From Acidobacteriota bacterium (lineage in GTDB: Bacteria; Acidobacteriota; Thermoanaerobaculia; UBA5066), in NCBI GenBank assembly GCA_008363385.1, contig RHKY01000049.1:1-41197 (forward strand): a stretch of 41,197 nt of DNA, read 5' to 3'. Positions 32,162 to 39,948 of the stretch are shown here, piece by piece. Under the pieces are notes generated by a model. The model was not told the DNA's origin, searched no databases, and was given only the letters and a program-made list of their open reading frames with translations. The first letter of the stretch is position 1; each line of letters begins with the position of its first letter. Both the position numbers and the translations under genes were made by a program.

Positions 32162-33319
32162 ATGAAGCTCCTCCCCTTCGTCCTGAAGAACCTCTTCCGC
32201 AAGAGGACCCGTTCCGTCCTGACGGTCCTCTCCGTCGTCCTGCCGCTCCTCGTCATCTGCGTGATGGGGACGCTCCTCCTGGCCCTCGACGCCGACCCGT
32301 CGGGCGGGAAGGGGATGTACCGGCTGGTCGTCCGGCACAAGGTGTCGCTCGCGAACTTCGTCCCGGAGGCGTACCGCGAGCGGATCCGGCAGATGCCCGG
32401 CGTGAAGGAGGTGACGGTCCTCGACTGGTTCGGCGGGACGTACGTGGACGCCTCGGCGAAGAACATGTTCGCCCGCTTCGGCGCCGAGCCGGAGGTCCTG
32501 CTGAAGGTCTTCGACGAGGCGACGGTCGTCGGGGGGTCGCAGGCCGACTGGGCCGCCGACCGCGCCGGGGCGCTCGTGGGCGAGCGGCTCGTGAAGAAGT
32601 ACGGCTGGAAGCTCGGCGACAAGGTCGTCCTGGTGGGAGACATCTTCCCCGTGACGCTGGAGCTGAACGTGAGGGCCGTCTACCGCGGCTCCGACGAGAC
32701 CGGCCTCTACTTCGACCGGCGGTACGTCGAGGAGGCGGTCCCGTGGGCGAAGGGGCAGGTCGGGACGTTCTGGATCAAGGCGGACGGCCCCGAGGCGGTC
32801 GCGCGGTTGCCGAGGCAGATCGACGCGACGTTCGAGAACACGCCGTTCCCGACCAAGACCGAGACGGAGAAGGAGTTCCAGAACGGCTTCGTCTCGATGC
32901 TCGGCAACGTCAAGGCCGTCGTCACCTCCGTCTGCCTGGCGATCGCGCTGATGATCCTCTTCATCTCGGCCAACACGATGGCGATGGCGGCCCGCGAGCG
33001 GGTGACCGAGATCGCGGTCCTGAGGACCCTCGGCTTCCGGCGGAGGACGATCCTCGGGATGGTCCTCGGGGAGGCGGTCCTCCTGGCCCTCGTGGGGGGC
33101 GTCCTCGGCGTCGGGCTCTTCGTCCTCCTCTTCCCCGGCCTGAAGGAAGGGCTCCTGGACTCGCCGATGGCGGGCTTCGCCGCGGCCATCCGGGTCTTCC
33201 CGGCGGTCCTCCTCTGGGCCTTCGCCGTCACGGTCCTCGTCGGCATCCTCTCCGGGATCGTCCCCGCCGTCCGCGCCGCCCGCCGCCCCATCACCGAGGG
33301 GCTGCGGCAGGCCGGGTGA
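32162..33319 (+). CDS. ABC exporter permease 2, tandem paralogue of permease 1
   Basis: A 385-residue permease of the same length and layout as permease 1: N-terminal helix (about 15-40), a periplasmic domain with '[19 protein letters not shown]', and a three-helix FtsX domain including '[20 protein letters not shown]'. By eye about half of its residues match permease 1, most strongly at the start of the periplasmic domain and the FtsX domain, so the two could form a heterodimer. The ATG lies 5 bases after the permease 1 stop. Confidence 0.88.
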   Translation: MKLLPFVLKNLFRKRTRSVLTVLSVVLPLLVICVMGTLLLALDADPSGGKGMYRLVVRHKVSLANFVPEAYRERIRQMPGVKEVTVLDWFGGTYVDASAKNMFARFGAEPEVLLKVFDEATVVGGSQADWAADRAGALVGERLVKKYGWKLGDKVVLVGDIFPVTLELNVRAVYRGSDETGLYFDRRYVEEAVPWAKGQVGTFWIKADGPEAVARLPRQIDATFENTPFPTKTETEKEFQNGFVSMLGNVKAVVTSVCLAIALMILFISANTMAMAARERVTEIAVLRTLGFRRRTILGMVLGEAVLLALVGGVLGVGLFVLLFPGLKEGLLDSPMAGFAAAIRVFPAVLLWAFAVTVLVGILSGIVPAVRAARRPITEGLRQAG

Positions 33320-33329
33320 AGGAGCCCCC

Positions 33330-34508
33330 ATGCTCGGCATCCCGCTGAAGTACAACGTCCGGAACCTCTTCGTGCGGTGGATCACGACGACGCTGACGGT
33401 CCTGGGGATCGCGCTCGTCGTCGCCGTCTTCCTCTGCGTCATGGCGCTCGGCGAGGGGATCACGAAGGTCTTCACCACGTCGGGCTCGGAGCGGAACGTC
33501 CTCGTCATGAGGCAGAACTCCCAGTCCGAGCTCCAGTCGGGGATCTCGCGCGACCAGGTGCCGCTCGTCCTGACCCTCCCGGGGATCGAGAAGGACGCCG
33601 ACGGCAAGCCGCTCGCCTCGCCGGAGCTCGTCGTCGTCCTGAACCTCGAGAAGGCCGACGGCGGCAGCTCGAACGTCACGATCCGCGGGGTCTCCGAGAA
33701 GGCCGAGAAGCTCCGGCCCGGCTTCCGGCTGACCGAGGGGCGGATGTTCCGCCCCGGGATGTCGGAGGCGATCGTCTCCGAGAGCGTCTCCAAGCGCTTC
33801 CGGGACACGAAGGTGGGCGAGACGATCCACTTCGGCTCCTACCGCTGGACCGTCGTCGGCCACTTCGAGGCCGGGGGGACCGCGCCCGACAGCGAGATCT
33901 GGACCGACGTGGAGGGGGCGATCGACTCCTTCCGGCGCGGCGGCTACTCCTCGGTCCTGGTCCGGACGGTGGACCGCGCCTCGCGCGACCAGTTCGTCGC
34001 CGCGCTGGCGGCCGACGCCCGGCTGGCCCTCGACGGGAAGGGGGAGCGGGCCTACTACGACGAGCAGACCGCCACGGCGGCGCCGGTGAAGTTCCTGGGC
34101 GTCTTCGTCGGCGTGATCATGGCCGTGGGCGCCTGCTTCGGGGCGATGAACACGATGTACGCGGCGGTGGCCGCGCGGACGCGCGAGATCGCCACGCTCC
34201 GGGCGCTGGGCTTCTCGCGGATCGCGATCCTGGCCTCGTTCGTCCTGGAGTCGATCCTCCTGGCGCTCCTGGGAGGGCTGGCCGGGTGCCTCCTCGGGAT
34301 GCTCCTGGTGAAGCTCGCCCTCTCCGGCGTGACCGGGACCACGAACTTCGCGACGTTCTCCGAGGTCGTCTTCGCCTTCCAGCTGACCCCGTCCCTCCTC
34401 CTGACCGGGATCGTCTTCTCGATCGTGATGGGGTTCTTCGGCGGCCTCTTCCCGGCCGGCCGGGCGGCCTTCACGAAGATCACCCAGGCCCTGCGGCAGG
34501 TGGGCTGA
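33330..34508 (+). CDS. ABC exporter permease 3 (MacB-like)
   Basis: A 392-residue permease, more distant from the two upstream. An N-terminal helix (about 17-38) precedes a MacB-type periplasmic domain ('SQSELQSGISRDQV', 'TIRGVSEKAEKLRPGFRLTEGRMF', 'VGETIHFGSYRWTVVGHF') and three C-terminal helices with the coupling region 'AVAARTREIATLRALGFSR'. The ATG follows 10 bases after permease 2 with a ribosome site AAGGAG. It is the last gene of the exporter; a GC-rich stretch containing CCCGGGG/CCCCGGG (34558-34564 with 34578-34584) follows. Confidence 0.9.
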   Translation: MLGIPLKYNVRNLFVRWITTTLTVLGIALVVAVFLCVMALGEGITKVFTTSGSERNVLVMRQNSQSELQSGISRDQVPLVLTLPGIEKDADGKPLASPELVVVLNLEKADGGSSNVTIRGVSEKAEKLRPGFRLTEGRMFRPGMSEAIVSESVSKRFRDTKVGETIHFGSYRWTVVGHFEAGGTAPDSEIWTDVEGAIDSFRRGGYSSVLVRTVDRASRDQFVAALAADARLALDGKGERAYYDEQTATAAPVKFLGVFVGVIMAVGACFGAMNTMYAAVAARTREIATLRALGFSRIAILASFVLESILLALLGGLAGCLLGMLLVKLALSGVTGTTNFATFSEVVFAFQLTPSLLLTGIVFSIVMGFFGGLFPAGRAAFTKITQALRQVG

Positions 34509-34680
34509 GCCCGCGGGGATGCACCAAATGGGGTGGCCGGGCCTCCGCTTTCGGGTCCCGGGGGCCGGGCCGCCGTCCCCCGGGCCGGACCCCCGGGAGG
34601 ACCCTCCCTGTGGCACCGGCTTTGAAGGAGAATCCGCGGCACTCGGCTTCGCGCCGGACGAGAGAAGGAGGATCCCCCGC

Positions 34681-34935
34681 ATGAAGAAGACCACCGTCGC
34701 CGTCCTCACCCTCGCGTCGTTCGTGATCGGCTCCGCCGCCTTCGCGACGATGGAGATCCAGAAGGAGTACAAGGCCAAGGACGCCTCGGCCAACTGCGCC
34801 AGCTGCCACGTGGACAAGATGCCGAAGAAGGACAAGCACGACCTGAACGACTTCGGCAAGACCGTCCAGGCCGCCAAGGGCAAGGACGGCAAGGTTGACT
34901 GGTCCAAGGTGAAGGCCCCCGAGAAGAAGGGCTGA
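34681..34935 (+). CDS. Small exported mono-heme c-type cytochrome-like protein
   Basis: An 84-residue protein with a signal peptide (residues 1 to about 22, MKKTTVAVLTLASFVIGSAA) and one heme-binding motif CASCH (39-43). The rest is lysine- and aspartate-rich and would be a small soluble periplasmic or surface protein. The segment CHVDKMPKK closely matches CHAQAMPKK in the second heme protein at 35170, and both have DFGK or AYGKD soon after, so they are paralogues. AGAAGGAGGAT just upstream is a strong ribosome site. The 172 bases before it hold GC-rich inverted repeats and no clear promoter. Confidence 0.85.
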   Translation: MKKTTVAVLTLASFVIGSAAFATMEIQKEYKAKDASANCASCHVDKMPKKDKHDLNDFGKTVQAAKGKDGKVDWSKVKAPEKKG

Positions 34936-34976
34936 CGCCCGCTCTGACCGGGTCCCGGCGCCAGCGCCGGCCGAAT

Positions 34977-35000
34977 GCCCCTGGCACCGGGTCCAGGGGC
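34977..35000 (+). terminator. Hairpin after the first heme gene
   Basis: GCCCCTG (34977-34983) pairs with CAGGGGC (34994-35000) around a 10-base loop. There is no T run, so it is a candidate for RNA 3'-end protection or weak termination. Confidence 0.4.
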
Positions 35001-35043
35001 GTTCGCGTCCCGGGGCCGGGGACGGCATGAGCCGTTCTGCTCA

Positions 35044-35072
35044 TTGACCCGGGGCCGCGAGGTGCCTAGGGT
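35044..35072 (+). promoter_or_regulatory. Promoter of the second heme gene
   Basis: TTGACC (35044-35049) and TAGGGT (35067-35072) are separated by 17 bases, close to the fadR promoter in form. The predicted start near 35079 leaves a leader of about 90 bases containing a hairpin. Confidence 0.6.
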
Positions 35073-35125
35073 CTCCCGTGCGGGCCGCGCGCGACGGGGG
35101 CGCCGGCCGGGAGCGTCCACAGTAA

Positions 35126-35144
35126 CCCCGCCTCGGGGGCGGGG
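35126..35144 (+). other. Leader hairpin before the second heme gene
   Basis: CCCCGCC (35126-35132) pairs with GGCGGGG (35138-35144), loop TCGGG. It lies in the predicted leader, about 25 bases before the ATG and upstream of the GGAGAGGG ribosome site, so it could stabilise a highly expressed small mRNA. Confidence 0.45.
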
Positions 35145-35169
35145 GAGAACGAACGGAGAGGGAAACGCC

Positions 35170-35472
35170 ATGAAGAAGACCACCACCGCCGCCGTCGCCG
35201 CCCTCGGCGTCCTCGCGCTCGCGACCACCGCGTTCGCCGGGATGGAGGACCAGAAGAAGATGAAGGCCGCCTACGAGGGCGTCAAGGTCAGCTGCGGGAC
35301 CTGCCACGCGCAGGCGATGCCCAAGAAGGAGTCCGCCGAGCTGAACGCCTACGGCAAGGACTACGCGGCCGCCAAGAAGGACTTCAAGGCGATCGAGGCC
35401 AAGGACAGCGACGGCGACGGGAAGAGCAACCTGGACGAGATCAAGGGCGGCTCGAACCCGGGCACCAAGTAG
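35170..35472 (+). CDS. Exported mono-heme protein with EF-hand-like loop
   Basis: A 100-residue protein. The signal peptide covers residues 1 to about 23 and ends at AFA. A single heme c motif CGTCH lies at 42-46. Near the C terminus residues 79-90 (DSDGDGKSNLDE) form a near-ideal EF-hand loop with D79, D81, D83 and E90 as calcium ligands, followed by GGSNPG as in thrombospondin type 3-like repeats. It is paralogous to the heme protein at 34681, which lacks this loop. It has its own promoter and a strong intrinsic terminator, which points to high, separate expression. Function is unknown; extracytoplasmic electron transfer is likely from the motif. Confidence 0.87.
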   Translation: MKKTTTAAVAALGVLALATTAFAGMEDQKKMKAAYEGVKVSCGTCHAQAMPKKESAELNAYGKDYAAAKKDFKAIEAKDSDGDGKSNLDEIKGGSNPGTK

Positions 35473-35499
35473 CCGCGACTCCGGACCGCTTCCACGACC

Positions 35500-35534
35500 G
35501 GCCGGGCCCCTCTCGGGCCCGGCCTTCTCTTTTT
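35500..35534 (+). terminator. Intrinsic terminator after the second heme gene
   Basis: A perfect 10-bp stem, GGCCGGGCCC (35500-35509) with GGGCCCGGCC (35515-35524) and a 5-base loop, followed by TTCTCTTTTT (35525-35534). It is the only hairpin in the window with a good T tract. Confidence 0.88.
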
Positions 35535-35612
35535 CCGGGACGGCCCGCTCGCGCCGGACGGGTCGTCGTAGGATGCTCGCCGGACTCGGGCGGACCGGGA
35601 CGAGGAGGACGG

Positions 35613-36428
35613 ATGGCACGCCGGATCGTGGTCGCGAGCCAGAAGGGGGGCGTCGGCAAGACGACGGTCGCCCTGAACCTCTCGGTCGCCTTCGCCGAGC
35701 GGGGCCGCCGGACGCTCCTCGTCGACCTCGACCCCCAGGGGGGGATCGGCCACTCTCTGGCCCGTGGGGACACGGCGCTGGCCGGGCTCTCGGACCTCCT
35801 GATGGGGCACGCGACCCCGGCGACGGCGCTCCTGCGGACGCGCCTTCCCGGCCTGACGCTCCTGCCCCGCGGGCGGCTGGACCCGGTCGACGCCTGCGAG
35901 TTCGAGACGGCGCTCCACTCCCCGGGGCTCCTCGCGCGGACGCTCGACGGAGTCGACGCGGGCTTCGAATTCGTCGTCCTGGACACCCCGTCCGGGCTCG
36001 GCCTCGTCACCCGCGCCGCCCTCGGGGTCTCGCGCTTCGCGCTCGTCCCGTTCCAGGCCGAGGAGCTCTCGTACCGGTCCCTGTCGCAGGTCCTTCGCGT
36101 CCTGTCCCACGTCCGGAGGCACGAGAACCCGGCCCTCGAGCTCCTCGGGATCCTCCCGACGATGGTCGAGAAGGGGAGCAGCGAGTCCCTGGGCGTCCTC
36201 TCCGCGGCCTGGTCCGGGGTCCCGGGCGTCCTGGAGACGATCATCCCGCGCGTTCCCGCCTTCGCCGTCGCCAGCCGCAAGGGGCTGCCGATCGGCTTCG
36301 TGGGCGGAGCCGTCTCCCCGGAGGCGCGCCGCTTCGAGCTGCTCGCCGCCGAGCTGGAGCTGGCGATGGACCGCGCGGCATCCGAGGAGGCGACGCGTGT
36401 CGAGCGCGAAGACCGGCAGCTCCTCTGA
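35613..36428 (+). CDS. ParA/MinD-type ATPase
   Basis: A 271-residue ATPase of the ParA superfamily. The deviant Walker A KGGVGKTT is at residues 11-18 with the signature lysine K11; D38 and D40 (LLVDLDPQGG) are in the switch I region, and 'FVVLDTPSGLGLVTRAAL' is the Walker B. No ParB gene is adjacent, so it is more likely an orphan positioning or regulatory ATPase than a chromosome partition gene. The ATG lies behind GAGGAGG, and TAGGAT at 35569-35574 may be its -10. It overlaps the next gene by 32 bases, so the two are probably coupled. Confidence 0.85.
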   Translation: MARRIVVASQKGGVGKTTVALNLSVAFAERGRRTLLVDLDPQGGIGHSLARGDTALAGLSDLLMGHATPATALLRTRLPGLTLLPRGRLDPVDACEFETALHSPGLLARTLDGVDAGFEFVVLDTPSGLGLVTRAALGVSRFALVPFQAEELSYRSLSQVLRVLSHVRRHENPALELLGILPTMVEKGSSESLGVLSAAWSGVPGVLETIIPRVPAFAVASRKGLPIGFVGGAVSPEARRFELLAAELELAMDRAASEEATRVEREDRQLL

Positions 36429-36924
36429 GACCCCGGCGGCCGCGACCGCTCCGGCGCCGCGGGACGACTCGGGCTACCTCCCGTTCCGGGCCTCGGCCCT
36501 GGCCCCGGCCCCGCCCGAGCCGAGGCCGCGTCTGAAGCTCCCGTCCCTCGACTTCCTCGCCACCACCCCGCCCGAGGCCCGGATGGCCCGCCTCGTGGAG
36601 TGGTGCCGGGAGGCGGCCTCCGCGGAGGCCGCGCTCCTCGTCGACGTCCCGGGAGGCCTCCTCGCCACCTCCGGACCGCTCCCCCCGTCCGAGGCGACGG
36701 ACCTGGGCGCCCGCCTCGTCGCCGCGCTGGAGCAGGCGCGGCAGATGGCACCCGAGGCCGACCCTCCGCCCGCCCTCGCCGTGGACTTCGGCCCCGTCTG
36801 GCTGACGGGCTTCCACGTGAACCTCTCGCGCGGCGGCGGGCTCACGCTGGGCCTCGTGGCCCGCGACCCGTTGCCCGCCGAGCTGCGCGACGCCCTCGGG
36901 CGGACCCTCTCGGAGGTGCTGTGA
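36397..36924 (+). CDS. Small unknown protein with roadblock/LC7-like region
   Basis: A 175-residue protein I do not recognise firmly. The first 60 residues are Ala/Pro/Ser-rich and probably disordered. Residues about 65-175 have the pattern of a roadblock/LC7 domain: a helix, then strands 'AEAALLVDVPGGLLATSG', a helix 'ATDLGARLVAALEQARQ', and strands 'LAVDFGPVWLTGFHV' and 'GLTLGLVARDP'. Roadblock proteins partner with small GTPases or polarity systems; here the partner would be the upstream ParA-like ATPase, with which it overlaps by 32 bases. GTG at 36397 is the best available start. An Rrf2-like gene follows 40 bases on. Confidence 0.6.
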   Translation: MSSAKTGSSSETPAAATAPAPRDDSGYLPFRASALAPAPPEPRPRLKLPSLDFLATTPPEARMARLVEWCREAASAEAALLVDVPGGLLATSGPLPPSEATDLGARLVAALEQARQMAPEADPPPALAVDFGPVWLTGFHVNLSRGGGLTLGLVARDPLPAELRDALGRTLSEVL

Positions 36925-36964
36925 GCCGGCGGCCGGTCCTCCTCGCCCCCCGGAGGTGACGGAC

Positions 36965-37390
36965 GTGCTCCCGTCGCGTGCGGCCGAGGCGGCCCTCCGG
37001 GCGCTCCCGCTCCTCGACCCACGAGGACCCGGCGCCCAGGGCGTCCTCGTCCGGGACCTGGCGGAGCGCGCCCGGCTGCCCGAGGCCTTCCTGGCCAAGG
37101 TGCTCCAGCGCCTGGCGCTGGCGGGGGTCCTCCGCTCGCGGAAGGGGCGCGCGGGGGGGTTCGTCCTCGGGCGGCCCGCTTCCGAGATCACCCTCGCCGA
37201 CGTCGTCCTCGCCCTGGAAGGGCGGGACGACCTCGGGAAGGTCTACCCCCAGGCCGGAGGGACGGTCGGGCTCCGGCTGGCGCCCGTGCGGGACCGCCTC
37301 CTCTCCCTCCTCTCGTCGACGACGATAGAGGACCTCCTGCCCCCCCGGCCCGATTCTGGACCGGCGTCCGGGAGAGAGGCCGAGGGCTGA
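36965..37390 (+). CDS. Rrf2-type transcriptional regulator without cluster cysteines
   Basis: A 141-residue winged-helix protein of the Rrf2 family. The N terminus 'LPSRAAEAALRALPLLDPRG' and the recognition region 'LAERARLPEAFLAKVLQRLALAGVLRSRKGRAGGFVLGRP' are characteristic. Iron-sulfur Rrf2 proteins such as IscR have three cysteines in a later loop; this one has none, so it should not carry that cluster and must sense something else. I prefer GTG 36965 to GTG 36956 because GGAGG (36952-36956) then has a spacing of 8 bases. The stop overlaps the esterase start as TGATG. Confidence 0.8.
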   Translation: MLPSRAAEAALRALPLLDPRGPGAQGVLVRDLAERARLPEAFLAKVLQRLALAGVLRSRKGRAGGFVLGRPASEITLADVVLALEGRDDLGKVYPQAGGTVGLRLAPVRDRLLSLLSSTTIEDLLPPRPDSGPASGREAEG

Positions 37391-38130
37391 TGCCGCCCGG
37401 CGAGGGCGCGGGCGAGGCCCGCGAGGCCGTCCTCTCCGTCCCGGTCCCCCTCCGGCTCCTCTTTCGTCCGCCCGCTGGCTCCGGCCGGGCCTCGCCGGTC
37501 CTGATCGGGATGCACGGCTACGCCATGGACGCCGCGTCCCTCTTCCCGCTCCTGTGCCGGATGGCGCCCGAGGAGTTCCTCGTCGTGTCGCTCCAGGGCC
37601 CGCACTCCACGTTCGCCCCCGGGGCCGAGCTCGGCCCCGCCGCCGAGCGAGGGTTCCACTGGGGCGTCAGCGCGCGGGCCGAGGAGAACCGCGCCGTGCA
37701 CCGCGCGGCCGTGTCGCAGGCCCTGCGCTGGGCGGTCGCCCGCCGGGGAGACCCCGCCCGCGTCTGCCTCCTCGGCTTCTCCCAGCCGTGCAGCCTCAAC
37801 TACCGGCTCGCCCTCGACCCTCCCCACGGGCTCCCCTTCCGGGCGGTCGTGGCCCTCTGCGGGGGCCTCCCCGGGGAGTGGCACGAGCCGGCGCCGGGGA
37901 CCCCGGCCTCCCGGGCCACCGACGTCCTGCACGTCTCCACCGACGCCGACCCGTTCTACCCCGCGGCGCGCATCGCCTCGTACGCCGGGCAGCTCTCGGC
38001 CCGGTTCCGGACGGCCGCCCACCACGTCCACGCGGGCGGGCACCGGATCCCCTCCTCCGCCGTCGAGGACGTGCGGGCGTTCCTCGGGGAGCGGGCGGCG
38101 GACCGGGTAACCTCGACGCCGGATGCGTGA
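37390..38130 (+). CDS. Alpha/beta hydrolase, phospholipase/carboxylesterase type
   Basis: A 246-residue serine hydrolase. 'LIGMHGYAMDAASLFPLL' (38-55) contains the oxyanion HG. The nucleophile is S131 in GFSQP, the typical motif of the phospholipase/carboxylesterase (YpfH-like) family. D187 (STDADPFYP) and H218 (HAGGHRIP) complete the triad. There is no signal peptide, so it is cytoplasmic. The ATG overlaps the Rrf2 stop, and its own stop overlaps the ubiD start by 8 bases, so the three genes are one translational unit. Substrate is unknown. Confidence 0.85.
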   Translation: MPPGEGAGEAREAVLSVPVPLRLLFRPPAGSGRASPVLIGMHGYAMDAASLFPLLCRMAPEEFLVVSLQGPHSTFAPGAELGPAAERGFHWGVSARAEENRAVHRAAVSQALRWAVARRGDPARVCLLGFSQPCSLNYRLALDPPHGLPFRAVVALCGGLPGEWHEPAPGTPASRATDVLHVSTDADPFYPAARIASYAGQLSARFRTAAHHVHAGGHRIPSSAVEDVRAFLGERAADRVTSTPDA

Positions 38131-39880
38131 CCTCCGCGAGTTCCTGCAGGCCCTCCGCGCCGAGAGGGAGCTCCTCGAGGTGGACGCCGAGGTGGACCCG
38201 AGGCTGGAGATCGCCGAGGTCCACCGGCGGGTGATCGAGTCCGGAGGCCCCGCGCTCCTCTTCCGCAGGCCGAAGGGGTCCGCCCTCCCCGTCGTCACGA
38301 ACCTCTTCGGGACCGCGCGGCGGATCGAGCTGGCCTTCGGCCGCCGGCCGCTGGAGTTCGTGAGGACGGCGGCCCGGGCCGCCACGGAGCTCCTTCCCCC
38401 CTCGGCCCGCAAGCTCTGGGAGCTCCGCTCCCTCGTCCGCGGCGGCCTCGGGATCGGCACCGCGCGCGCGCGGAGGGCCCCGGTCACCGAGGTCGTCGAG
38501 GAGAGGCCCGACCTGACCCGCCTCCCCGCCCTCACCCAGTGGCCCGAGGACGGCGGCCCGTTCCTGACGCTTCCCCTCGTCTACACGGAGCACCCCGAGC
38601 GGCGGGAGCACAACCTGGGGATGTACCGGATCCAGGTCCACGAGGCGCACGAGACCGGCGTCCACTGGCAGATCGGGAAGGGGGGCGGCTTCCACCACCA
38701 CGTCGCCGAGGCCGCCGGCCGGCCCCTCCCGCTGACGATCTTCCTGGGGGGACCCCCCGCCCTGACGCTGGCCGCCATCGCCCCCCTGCCGGAGGGCGTC
38801 CCGGAGCTCCTCCTGGCGTCCCTCCTGATGGGCGAGAAGCTCCGGATGACCGACGTGCCGGGCCACGCGCACCGGCTCGTGGCCGACGCCGAGATCGCCC
38901 TCGTCGGCGAGGTTCCCCCCTTCGTGCGGCGGCCCGAGGGCCCGTTCGGCGACCACTACGGGTACTACTCGCTGGCCCACGACTACCCCGTCTTCCGCCC
39001 GTCCCGGCTCTACCGGAGGCGGGACGCGGTCTTCCCGGCCACGGTCGTCGGCAAGCCCCGGCAGGAGGACTTCTTCATCGGCGAGTTCCTCCAGGAGCTC
39101 CTCTCCCCGCTCTTCCCGCTCGTCATGCCGTCGGTCGTCCGCCTCCTGAGCTACGGCGACACGGGCTTCCACTCTCTGGCGGCGGCGGTGGTCCGCGACC
39201 GTTACGCCCGCGAGGCGATGGTCTCGGCCTTCCGGATCCTGGGCGAGGGCCAGCTCTCGCTCACGAAGTTCCTCCTGGCCACCGACGGGCGGGTGGACCT
39301 GCAGGACTTCCCCGGCGTCCTCTCGCACGTCCTCTCGCGCTGCCGGTTCGAGACCGACCTGTTCGTCTTCGGCAACCTGTCGATGGACACCCTCGACTAC
39401 ACCGGCCCGAAGGTGAACGAGGGGTCGAAGGGGGTCCTGCTGGGCGTCGGCGAGCCGGTGCGCGACCTGCCGGCGTCCTTCGCCGGCCCCGCCCCGGCGG
39501 GGGCGGGCGCCGTCGCGGCGTTCGCCCCCGGGGCCCTCTGCGTCGACGGGCCGGGCTGGGCCGCGGACCGGGGCTTCGCCGATCGGCTCGCCGCCGACCC
39601 CGCCGTCGCCGCGTGGCCCCTCGTCGCCCTCGTGGACGACGCGCGGGCCGCCGCGCGCGACACGCGTTCGTTCCTCTGGCACGTCTTCACCCGTTTCGAG
39701 CCGGCGGCCGACCTTTCCGCCAGGGAGCGCCGCGTCGTCCGCAACCACGTCGCGTTCACCCCGCCGGTCGTCGTCGACGCCCGGATGAAGCCCTGGATGC
39801 CGAAGGAGGTGGAGGCGGACCCCGCGACCGTCGCCCTCGTCGACCGGCGCTGGCGCGAGTACTTCCCCGACGGCCCCTGA
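38123..39880 (+). CDS. UbiD-family prenylated-FMN decarboxylase
   Basis: A 585-residue UbiD-family enzyme, which reversibly decarboxylates aromatic or unsaturated acids using prenylated FMN and a divalent metal. N164 and R169 (HNLGMYRIQV) and the histidine-rich 'GGGFHHHVAEA' region (188-197) belong to the cofactor and metal site. E272 and D277 in PEGPFGDHYGYYS match the catalytic acid pair of the family, so it should be active. It is longer than E. coli UbiD (about 497), with an extra C-terminal part from about residue 470. UbiX, which makes the cofactor, is not in the window. The ATG overlaps the esterase stop by 8 bases. The role could be ubiquinone/menaquinone precursor or aromatic acid metabolism. 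Confidence 0.88.
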   Translation: MRDLREFLQALRAERELLEVDAEVDPRLEIAEVHRRVIESGGPALLFRRPKGSALPVVTNLFGTARRIELAFGRRPLEFVRTAARAATELLPPSARKLWELRSLVRGGLGIGTARARRAPVTEVVEERPDLTRLPALTQWPEDGGPFLTLPLVYTEHPERREHNLGMYRIQVHEAHETGVHWQIGKGGGFHHHVAEAAGRPLPLTIFLGGPPALTLAAIAPLPEGVPELLLASLLMGEKLRMTDVPGHAHRLVADAEIALVGEVPPFVRRPEGPFGDHYGYYSLAHDYPVFRPSRLYRRRDAVFPATVVGKPRQEDFFIGEFLQELLSPLFPLVMPSVVRLLSYGDTGFHSLAAAVVRDRYAREAMVSAFRILGEGQLSLTKFLLATDGRVDLQDFPGVLSHVLSRCRFETDLFVFGNLSMDTLDYTGPKVNEGSKGVLLGVGEPVRDLPASFAGPAPAGAGAVAAFAPGALCVDGPGWAADRGFADRLAADPAVAAWPLVALVDDARAAARDTRSFLWHVFTRFEPAADLSARERRVVRNHVAFTPPVVVDARMKPWMPKEVEADPATVALVDRRWREYFPDGP

Positions 39881-39901
39881 GGCCCCGGGGGACCCGCGGC
39901 G

Positions 39902-39921
39902 GGGCCGGAATCCTCCGGCCC
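39902..39921 (+). terminator. Hairpin after the UbiD gene
   Basis: GGGCCGGA (39902-39909) pairs with TCCGGCCC (39914-39921) around ATCC, 21 bases past the stop. No T run follows, so it may be a weak terminator. It lies directly upstream of TAGAAT (39934-39939), a possible -10 for the next gene 9 bases before its GTG. Confidence 0.4.
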
Positions 39922-39948
39922 GTGGGACCTCCGTAGAATCGAGCCACC

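Noticed and set aside
35613-36428. Chromosome partition locus or replication origin
   Set aside because: No ParB gene, no parS-like repeats, no dnaA or DnaA-box cluster nearby.
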